From positions 5,093 to 69,092 of the forward strand of contig DGQK01000074.1 in NCBI GenBank assembly GCA_002390745.1: 64,000 nt of DNA, written 5' to 3'. The DNA is from Bacteroidetes bacterium UBA4416. GTDB lineage: Bacteria; Bacteroidota; Bacteroidia; B-17B0; Aurantibacillaceae. This document shows positions 17,889 to 24,056 of the stretch, in pieces; position 1 is the stretch's first letter; the number at the start of each line of letters is the position of its first letter. The translations under genes and the position numbers were made by a program. The notes below the pieces were generated by a model. That model was not told the origin of the DNA, did not search any database, and was given only the letters and a program-made list of their open reading frames with translations.

Positions 17889-19280
17889 ATGAAAAAACTC
17901 ATCCCCTATTTATTGCCGCTTCTGGCCCTGATGCTTAGCCAGACAGGCCGGGCGCAGCAGAGCAGCCTGTTCAACACCTACAGCCTGGATCCTTTGCAAC
18001 TTAACATCGCCTATGCCGGCGCTTCCTGCACCGAGGCCAATGTGCATTACCGTACCCAATGGATCGGCATGAAAGAAGCTCCCAAAGTTTTACAGCTCAA
18101 TGCTCACAGTGCCCTGGGAAAAAGCAATGCCCTGGCCCTGAGGGTCAACTCCCAGACACAGGGTATACTCAACACCCTGCAGGCCACTCTGGGCTATGCT
18201 TACCGCTTCCGCATCAGCGAAACTGCCAAAGTTCATCTTGGCATTGGTGTGGGCTGGACGCAGGCAGCCCTTAATGCCCAAAAGGCTGTGGTGATAGATG
18301 CCAACGATGTCACCCTCAATAACAGCAACCGCCAGACAGCCAACGGCTTTGATTCTGAGTTCGGGGCCATGCTGGTGGGCGAAAAATTAAAGGCCGGTGT
18401 ATCGGTCCTGCACCTCTACAATACCAACCCGAATTTTTCCGGCAGCAGCACCTACAAAACCCTGCCGCAGTTCAACACGCAAATTGCCTACACCTTCAAT
18501 AAAGGAAAGAAAGTAGAGATCGAGCCCTGGCTATTGAACCGTTACACCCTCAAAGGGGACAACGTCGTGGAGGGTATCCTGAACATTCATTTTATCAAGG
18601 CCATTACGCTTGGTGCCGGCTACCGGAGCAATTACGGTGTGATAGGTTTAGTGGGTGCGAAGGTTGGCAATATCAAACTGGCTTACAGCTTTGATTACGG
18701 AACAACCAAAAATGCGACGAACATGGGTTCTTCTCACCAGCTGATGCTAGGCTTCAGCATGTGTAAAAGTGCAAAGCCCCATAAGCCGGAGGAGAAAGAG
18801 CCGGTGGTGGTAACGCCAACGGTGGCTCCCGTGGCAGAACCTGTGAAAGAAGAAGCGGAGCCAATTGCTATTAAAGAAGAAATCAAAGAGGAGCCAAAGA
18901 AGGAAGAGCCCGTGAAGGAAAAAGAGGATATTCTGGCGATGATGAATAAATTAGCCGAAGAGGTGGTTTTCGATCTGAACAAATCGCAGCTGCATGAAGC
19001 GGGCCTTAAAAAACTGGATGAGATTGCCGCCCTGATGAAACGAGACCCGGAGCTGGTGATCAACATTGTGGGGCATACCTGCAACCTGGGAACTGCTGAG
19101 CGAAACAGCCTGCTCTCTGTTCGCCGGGCAACCTATGTGAGAGACCAGCTGGTGAGGCGTGGGGTAAACCCACTGAACATCGACCGGAGCAAAGGCGTGG
19201 GAGCCGATAATGCGCTCTACGACAACGATTCCGAACTACAGGCAAAAAACAGAACCATCAGGTTCGAAAGTGCGAAGTAA
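17889..19280 (+). CDS. PorP/SprF-family outer membrane protein fused to OmpA domain
   Basis: 463 residues. Signal peptide (LLPLLALMLSQTGRAQ), then a PorP/SprF-type domain to about residue 300 (SLFNTYSLDPLQLNIAYAGA; repeated beta-strand pattern). Next comes an acidic Glu/Lys/Pro linker (about 300-345), then an OmpA-like peptidoglycan-binding domain (VVFDLNKSQLHEAGLKKLDE; VGHTCNLGTAERNSLLSVRR). PorP/SprF proteins work with the type IX system and are needed to export or anchor cognate giant adhesins. Its place 55 bp after the adhesin marks it as that partner. The OmpA fusion would fix the complex to peptidoglycan. A strong terminator follows. Confidence 0.88.
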   Translation: MKKLIPYLLPLLALMLSQTGRAQQSSLFNTYSLDPLQLNIAYAGASCTEANVHYRTQWIGMKEAPKVLQLNAHSALGKSNALALRVNSQTQGILNTLQATLGYAYRFRISETAKVHLGIGVGWTQAALNAQKAVVIDANDVTLNNSNRQTANGFDSEFGAMLVGEKLKAGVSVLHLYNTNPNFSGSSTYKTLPQFNTQIAYTFNKGKKVEIEPWLLNRYTLKGDNVVEGILNIHFIKAITLGAGYRSNYGVIGLVGAKVGNIKLAYSFDYGTTKNATNMGSSHQLMLGFSMCKSAKPHKPEEKEPVVVTPTVAPVAEPVKEEAEPIAIKEEIKEEPKKEEPVKEKEDILAMMNKLAEEVVFDLNKSQLHEAGLKKLDEIAALMKRDPELVINIVGHTCNLGTAERNSLLSVRRATYVRDQLVRRGVNPLNIDRSKGVGADNALYDNDSELQAKNRTIRFESAK

Positions 19281-19328
19281 GTTTCTCATCCCTTTTTATT
19301 TAATTAATCGTTCTATAATCCCCCAACG

Positions 19329-19363
19329 AAAAATCCTCATCATATTTTATGGTGAGGATTTTT
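19329..19363. terminator. Bidirectional rho-independent terminator
   Basis: Stem of 15 bp (19329-19343 pairing with 19349-19363, one G-U wobble) with loop ATTTT. It is flanked by A-run and T-run, so it can stop transcripts from both sides: the rightward adhesin/SprF operon and the leftward stress operon ending at 19459. Confidence 0.85.
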
Positions 19364-19458
19364 TGTGGAAACACGATTCCTTTCCGCAACAGCATGAAAC
19401 AATAGTTTCTTTACTCCCGCTCTTCCTAGATTCATACAGGACGGTTTATGCCGGCAGG

Positions 19459-19842
19459 TTATGATTCGTCTGCCTGCGACAGGTTGCTGAGCTCCTCGCC
19501 CTGCCTGTTCTGCTCTTCAAGCGTCCAGTTGTCCGTCACCGTTGTTTCAAGCCACGAGCGGCCCGATTTCCGGAACACCTGCACGCCAAGTCCGTACACA
19601 TCACTGAAATTTTGCTCCAGCTCAGAAACAGTCATCTGCGGAACAACCGTGATCTCTCCCGAATTATGCAAGGTCCTACATTCTTCGAGCGTAGAGCTGC
19701 TGTGCTTTATGAATTTCTTTGATGTACTTCCTCCTTTGGTATGAGGCTTCGAGAAGAATTCCAGCTTTAGGTATGGAAATAGTTTATTGAAGTCTTCCTG
19801 TATCGCGTAGATCTTTCGATGGTCGTTAATGATAAGTTTCAT
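19459..19842 (-). CDS. Conserved hypothetical protein, last gene of the stress operon
   Basis: 127-residue soluble protein beginning MKLIINDHRKIYAIQEDFNK, with no signal peptide or membrane segment. It is charged, has a single Cys and ends in an acidic tail. I do not recognise a defined family, though similar short proteins seem familiar from Bacteroidota. It lies 53 bp after the UspA gene and in the same direction, so it is probably co-transcribed from the promoter at 21514-21578. Function unknown. Confidence 0.6.
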   Translation of the reverse strand: MKLIINDHRKIYAIQEDFNKLFPYLKLEFFSKPHTKGGSTSKKFIKHSSSTLEECRTLHNSGEITVVPQMTVSELEQNFSDVYGLGVQVFRKSGRSWLETTVTDNWTLEEQNRQGEELSNLSQADES

Positions 19843-19895
19843 GGTTGGTATACTGTATTTTTATCTGTTTGTGATTTAGTTCCGTTTCTACGGGC

Positions 19896-20723
19896 TTATT
19901 CGTGCAGCGAGAGCAAGGGAATATGGGCATGGAATGCCATTCGTTTGGTATCAGGCTCTGTAAAAAGGCTTGCCAGTAATGACTTTTTTCTCGGGATCAT
20001 GACAACAAGGTCCATTCCCGTCTTGTCAATGTAATCATTGATCCCTTCCACGACGTCGCTGGCTGTCGCAAAATGGCAGGAATAATCCAGCTGCCGGAAA
20101 GAGTCATCGAGTTGCAGGTCTTTCATGGCCACACTGAGATCTATTTCTTCACGCGATGCTTCGTCTACCACATGCAAAACGGAAACCTGAGCATCAAATA
20201 TCCTTGCAAGGTCCTTCAGGGGCCACAGCAGGGATGGGGAAATATGCTTGTAATCACAGGCCAGCACCATTTTTTCGAGCGGCCTGAAAATTACGTTCCG
20301 GTCGATTACCAGCACCGGTAAGGAACAGGTGCGCATAACGGCGGTTGTGACGCTTCCGATGAATTTTTCGGTTAAGGATCCCGCACCCTGCATGCCCATC
20401 ACGATCAGGTCTGCCCTGCACTCTCCGGCAAAACGCCCGATCTCATCGACGGCGAAACCCGACGCACAGGCACATTCCACATCAGTAAGATCATTCCTGT
20501 TTTGCAGGATTTGTTCGCGGACTTTTTTCAGGCGCAGCATTGCACTCTCCTCCATCTCGTCCACCGCAGGAACTATGACAGCGGCGTCGGCAGCCACAAC
20601 AGGAATGTAAAATACATGGAATAAAACAATCCTGGCATGCATGAACTTCGACAGTTCAGCTGCATAGCGCGTGGCATTATCCGACGCCTGTGAAAAATCG
20701 ACAGGTACAAGCAGGGTTTTCAT
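19896..20723 (-). CDS. Universal stress protein, two UspA domains
   Basis: 275 residues from the ATG at 20723; the in-frame upstream codon at 20732 is TTG. Domain 1 (about 1-145) begins MKTLLVPVDFSQASDNA and has the ATP-loop-like stretch VMGMQGAGSLTEKFIGSVT (G-x2-G-x9-G-S/T type). Domain 2 (about 150-275) begins MVLACDYKHIS and lacks a clear glycine loop, so only the first domain is likely to bind ATP. Tandem Usp proteins in Bacteroidota are commonly linked to low-oxygen or stress conditions. It is the third gene of the operon driven by a promoter with two Crp/Fnr-type sites. Confidence 0.88.
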   Translation of the reverse strand: MKTLLVPVDFSQASDNATRYAAELSKFMHARIVLFHVFYIPVVAADAAVIVPAVDEMEESAMLRLKKVREQILQNRNDLTDVECACASGFAVDEIGRFAGECRADLIVMGMQGAGSLTEKFIGSVTTAVMRTCSLPVLVIDRNVIFRPLEKMVLACDYKHISPSLLWPLKDLARIFDAQVSVLHVVDEASREEIDLSVAMKDLQLDDSFRQLDYSCHFATASDVVEGINDYIDKTGMDLVVMIPRKKSLLASLFTEPDTKRMAFHAHIPLLSLHE

Positions 20724-20739
20724 GACTGACAATCCGGGC

Positions 20740-21051
20740 TTAGAACGTAAATATCAGCAAGTCGCAGACAATTGCCAGCAATGCTACGTAACAAATCGCA
20801 CGCATCGGCGCTACCGCCAGGATAAGCGCGAGCGAAATAATGGATGGGAAGGCGATCATTGCCAGTTTCAGAATGCTGTCGCCTGCTCCGAAAGAAGCGG
20901 CAATGCCACCGCTGCAGCCGATAATTACGACCAGGACTGAAATGATGCCGAAGCGATTGAACTCCAGACTTTCCCAAAAGGCCGCGGTACCTTTATGGCC
21001 TGCGTGAGTATGAGTACTTTGCTTACGGGTAGTGTTAATGGTTGTTTCCAT
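20740..21051 (-). CDS. Small integral membrane protein of the stress operon
   Basis: 103 residues. A His/Thr-rich N-terminus (TTRKQSTHTHAGHKG) precedes three hydrophobic segments (about 35-52, 60-80, 82-103). No family recognised. It lies 16 bp before the UspA gene start and 5 bp after the DoxX-like gene, so it is translated from the same message. The His-rich head could bind metal, but that is speculation. Confidence 0.6.
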   Translation of the reverse strand: METTINTTRKQSTHTHAGHKGTAAFWESLEFNRFGIISVLVVIIGCSGGIAASFGAGDSILKLAMIAFPSIISLALILAVAPMRAICYVALLAIVCDLLIFTF

Positions 21052-21056
21052 GATAT

Positions 21057-21488
21057 TCAGGATTTATAGTTAAACAATAGATGATCCAGAGATAGTTTAT
21101 CCCAATCTGCCGGAATGATGAGTAGCAATAATAGCAATGCCAGCCTGGGAAGCGCGTGGCGCGTATCCCACATGGGCCTGTCGATCCCAAAGCCTATGGA
21201 GGCAACTACCAGGTTAGCCCCGAGAAGGTACAGGGCGGGATATTTTAAAAGTCCGGCAACCAACAGAGCACCGCATACCAGTGCTGTACAGCTTGTGTAC
21301 CAGGCAGCAGAAACAGTCAGGATGCGCGGAATGCCGTTTCGTGAAAAAACAGGCTCAAAGGTTCCGATCACATTTCTGACCTTTACCCTGAATACAGCAT
21401 CGTATCCCTGAAAGAGGAACAGGCTGCCAAGGAAAAGCCTGGCGATAAGCGCCGCTCCTTCATAATGGTATAGACTGAGAGTTTCCAA
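21057..21488 (-). CDS. DoxX-like membrane protein, TTG start
   Basis: 143 residues if started at TTG 21488. The longer frame from 21557 also begins with TTG but would overlap the promoter and the regulator palindrome at 21545-21556, so the shorter start is preferred. Four hydrophobic segments are visible, with ARLFLGSLFLFQGYDAVF near the N-terminus and DTRHALPRLALLLLLLIIP near the C-terminus, a layout like DoxX/DoxD proteins. First gene of the leftward operon with UspA. Family assignment tentative; role unknown, possibly membrane redox or stress related. Confidence 0.55.
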   Translation of the reverse strand: METLSLYHYEGAALIARLFLGSLFLFQGYDAVFRVKVRNVIGTFEPVFSRNGIPRILTVSAAWYTSCTALVCGALLVAGLLKYPALYLLGANLVVASIGFGIDRPMWDTRHALPRLALLLLLLIIPADWDKLSLDHLLFNYKS

Positions 21489-21513
21489 TTTCCTTTGTTC
21501 ACAGGTTACGGAA

Positions 21514-21578
21514 CAAAGGTAGCGCGCCGTTAGGCACCGGGAAATGACAAAGGTCAAAACAGGATATGACCTTTATCA
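21514..21578 (-). promoter_or_regulatory. Stress-operon promoter with two Crp/Fnr-type sites
   Basis: On the minus strand: TGA-N6-TCA palindromes at 21567-21578 (plus-strand reading TGACCTTTATCA) and 21545-21556 (TGACAAAGGTCA), centres 22 bp apart. A perfect -7 box TACCTTTG lies at 21521-21514, centred 33 bp downstream of the nearer palindrome. With transcription starting near 21510 the palindromes sit near -41 and -63, the classic positions for Crp/Fnr activators. It lies between the regulator stop (21601) and the DoxX-like start. The same geometry recurs at the cbb3 operon. Confidence 0.75.
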
Positions 21579-21600
21579 GTAGCTGAATGAAAAACCGCTG

Positions 21601-22659
21601 CTAGTTCTTCATCGTTGCAAGCTTTGCATAATTTAAAACGGTGATCGTGCCTCCCGACACATCGATCAGCTTATCTTCTTTAAAGTCGCTGAGTGTGCGA
21701 ATGACCGTTTCTGTAGCTGTTCCAACCATATTCGCAAGGTCTTCCCGCGAGATGTTCATACTGAACGTGTGATCCTTTTCCTTTTTATACGTGTCGGAAA
21801 GCCTCACAAGCGCTTCGGCAACACGCTTTCTTACCGAATGATAGGCCAGCTTGACAAGTTGCTTTTCGTTCTCATGCAGATTGTTGGAGAGGATACCGAT
21901 GAACTTCCGGGATACTTCCGCGTTCTTATAAATCAGTTCAAAAAAATCCTCGCGTGGCAGCATGTAAACCTCCGAATCTTCGAGAGCAGTGGCTGAGCCT
22001 GAATAAGGCCGGTCCTGCAAAAGCGGGATGTATCCAAAGAAATCACCTTCTTTGTAGAGTTCGGTGATAAGCTCTTTTCCCGATTCTGCGGCATGATAGG
22101 CCTTTATCTTACCCTTGCTTACAAAATAGATGCCTTTGGGATAGCTGCCTTCCTTGTAAATATCGTCCTTTTTTTTGTAGAATCTCAGATCGCGCTGCTC
22201 CGAAAGCTGCTTCAGAGAATCCATCCCTTTTGCCTCCGTCATAAAATCGTTGATGCCCGACATCGTCTTCTCAAACTCCTTTTTGAACATGGCGTTTTTT
22301 TTCAGGCGTATCTCGATCGCACTCAACAACTCCACATCATCAAATGGCTTGGTAAGATAATCATCTGCTCCCATCTCCATTCCTTTCCTGAAATCGCTGC
22401 GCTCAGCTTTTGCCGTAAGGAAGATAAAAGGAATGCCTGCAGTCTCTTCGTTCTTCGAAAGCAGGTGCAGGACACCGTGGCCATCAAGAACAGGCATCAT
22501 GATATCACAGATGATCAGATCGGGCTTTTCCCTGATAGCCAGCTCAACACCTTCTTTCCCATTTGCGGCTGTAATGACGCGGTATTGCGCCAGGCTTAAT
22601 ATCTCGGCTGTATTTTCACGCACGTCCTGGTTGTCCTCTATCAGTAAAATGGTTTTCAT
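21601..22659 (-). CDS. Response regulator fused to Crp/Fnr-type DNA-binding module
   Basis: 352 residues in three parts. Receiver 1-125 has acceptor Asp52 (LIICDIMMP) and Lys104 (YLTKPF). The cNMP-binding-like beta-roll covers about 150-245 (GIYFVSKGKIKAYH; GDFFGYIPLLQDRPYSGSA). The Crp-type winged helix covers about 275-345, with recognition helix TATETVIRTLSDF, where Glu317 and Arg321 match the residues that read TGA half-sites in Crp and Fnr. The only cysteine is Cys51, so there is no Fe-S oxygen-sensing cluster. The histidine kinase gene ends 5 bp upstream, so phosphorylation by that kinase is the likely input. Candidate targets are the two promoters with paired TGA-N6-TCA sites beside it. 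Confidence 0.88.
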   Translation of the reverse strand: MKTILLIEDNQDVRENTAEILSLAQYRVITAANGKEGVELAIREKPDLIICDIMMPVLDGHGVLHLLSKNEETAGIPFIFLTAKAERSDFRKGMEMGADDYLTKPFDDVELLSAIEIRLKKNAMFKKEFEKTMSGINDFMTEAKGMDSLKQLSEQRDLRFYKKKDDIYKEGSYPKGIYFVSKGKIKAYHAAESGKELITELYKEGDFFGYIPLLQDRPYSGSATALEDSEVYMLPREDFFELIYKNAEVSRKFIGILSNNLHENEKQLVKLAYHSVRKRVAEALVRLSDTYKKEKDHTFSMNISREDLANMVGTATETVIRTLSDFKEDKLIDVSGGTITVLNYAKLATMKN

Positions 22660-22664
22660 ATGAC

Positions 22665-23867
22665 TTATTGTGGGATTCTGATGGTAAATAGGGTTCCTTT
22701 GGTTTCCTCGCTGTCAAAATGAACGGAGCCATCCATAAGCTCGGCGTATTTCGCAACAATGCTCAGCCCCAGGCCGGTTCCCTGGATGTGTGTGGCATTG
22801 TGGCCCCTGAAAAAGCGACCGAACAAATGCTTCTGGTCTTCTTTGGGGATTCCTATGCCGTGGTCGCGTACAGAGATTTCAAAGGAATGCCCGCTCAACG
22901 CGGAATTCACTTCTATGGCACCGCCTTCCGGCGAGAATTTAATCGCATTGGAAATCAGGTTGAATAACACATTCCTGAAAATTTTCGGATCGAGAGATGC
23001 CGTTTCCGGGCCGCTGTGCTGATACGTTATGTGCTGGCCGCCGGAAGCCATCAGCTGCATCTCCGAAATAATACCTGAGATAAAGTCCTTCACTTGGATC
23101 CTTTCCGGAAGATGCTCTATACGCCCCTCCTCCAACCTGCTCACCGACAGAAAATCATTGAGGATATCCGTCAGGTTATTGATCGAGGTCTTGATCTTAG
23201 TGACATGCTTGTTTTGATTTTGCACATCATTCTGCTCGCCGTACTTCTTAACCAGGGAGAGCGAAGACATCATGGTGGTCAGCGGGGTCCTGAATTCGTG
23301 AGAGGCCATAGACACAAACCTTGATTTGAGCTCATTCAGTTCTTTCTCCTTTTGCAGGGCGAAGTGAAGGTCCTTCTTTGTCTTCTCCAGCTCCTGTATC
23401 GCCTCTTCAAGGATCATGGTCCTGTTCTTCACCTGCCTTTCCAGCTCTACGGAATAATCCTTGAGCCGTTCTTCGGCCTGCTTTCGCATGGTAATATCAA
23501 TGATAAAAGCTACCACAAACCTTCCTTCTGAAGTCGTATAAGGGCTCAGGCTTATTTCTACCGGCAGCTCTGTGCCATCCTTCCGCAGGCCATAAAGCTC
23601 CATACCCGCCCCCATTGCCCGTGCATGCGGGTTCTTGTTATACCGGTCGCGGTGCTGCGTATGCGCCGAAAAACGTTGAGGGATCAGCGCTTCTATCTTT
23701 TTCCCCAACAGTTCACCCGGCTCATAGCGGAAAAGCTTCTCCGCACTGGGATTGATATTGATAATTTCGCCCTTTTCATTCGTGATCAGAATTCCTTCCG
23801 TCGCATAAAGAAAAAGGGCATCCATGCCTTCCTTACTTTGCATTTTATAGACGCTGTATGTATTCAT
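22665..23867 (-). CDS. Soluble PAS-domain histidine kinase (FixL-like layout)
   Basis: 400 residues from the ATG at 23867; the in-frame start at 23891 is GTG and would overlap a -7-like box TTAATTTG (23887-23880). PAS domain about 10-128, coiled coil about 126-185, HisKA with phospho-acceptor His190 (MASHEFRTPL), HATPase with NLISNAIKF, DHGIGIP and GTGLGLS. No transmembrane segment, so it is cytosolic. By memory alignment with FixL and E. coli DosP, His69 (RFSAHTQ) falls on the haem-ligand position and Met89 (MGAGMEL) replaces the FixL distal Arg. Haem binding is therefore possible but unproven; non-haem PAS domains can look similar. Partner: the REC-Crp regulator 5 bp downstream. Confidence 0.88.
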   Translation of the reverse strand: MNTYSVYKMQSKEGMDALFLYATEGILITNEKGEIININPSAEKLFRYEPGELLGKKIEALIPQRFSAHTQHRDRYNKNPHARAMGAGMELYGLRKDGTELPVEISLSPYTTSEGRFVVAFIIDITMRKQAEERLKDYSVELERQVKNRTMILEEAIQELEKTKKDLHFALQKEKELNELKSRFVSMASHEFRTPLTTMMSSLSLVKKYGEQNDVQNQNKHVTKIKTSINNLTDILNDFLSVSRLEEGRIEHLPERIQVKDFISGIISEMQLMASGGQHITYQHSGPETASLDPKIFRNVLFNLISNAIKFSPEGGAIEVNSALSGHSFEISVRDHGIGIPKEDQKHLFGRFFRGHNATHIQGTGLGLSIVAKYAELMDGSVHFDSEETKGTLFTIRIPQ

Positions 23868-23921
23868 GCGAAGGTACAAATTAATGAGCACGAAAATAAA
23901 CGCTATTATTTACGTGAAATA

Positions 23922-23986
23922 TGACAAAAGTCAGCCTGTTTCCTGACAGGGCTCAATAATAAACCGGAATATACCCAGGACCTTTG
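23922..23986 (+). promoter_or_regulatory. cbb3-operon promoter with two Crp/Fnr-type sites
   Basis: TGACAAAAGTCA at 23922-23933 and TGACAGGGCTCA at 23944-23955 both fit TGA-N6-TCA; centres are 22 bp apart. GACCTTTG at 23979-23986 (one mismatch to TAnnTTTG) is centred 33 bp from the nearer site. The expected start is near 23990, placing the sites near -40 and -62 and leaving a leader of about 67 nt before ccoI. The farther site is also about 50 bp upstream of the divergent kinase promoter and could autoregulate it. Confidence 0.75.
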
Positions 23987-24056
23987 CTCCGGCAATCAGG
24001 ATACATGCCCGGCCAAAGGCAAAGCTGTTGCACCCGGGCATTCCTGTGCAGGCCTT

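Noticed and set aside
20073..20321. Plus-strand small frames inside the UspA gene
   Set aside because: Antisense shadows of a clear Usp domain protein.
21601..22659. Fnr-type oxygen sensor with Fe-S cluster
   Set aside because: Only one Cys is present, so no four-Cys cluster; oxygen input, if any, must come from the kinase.
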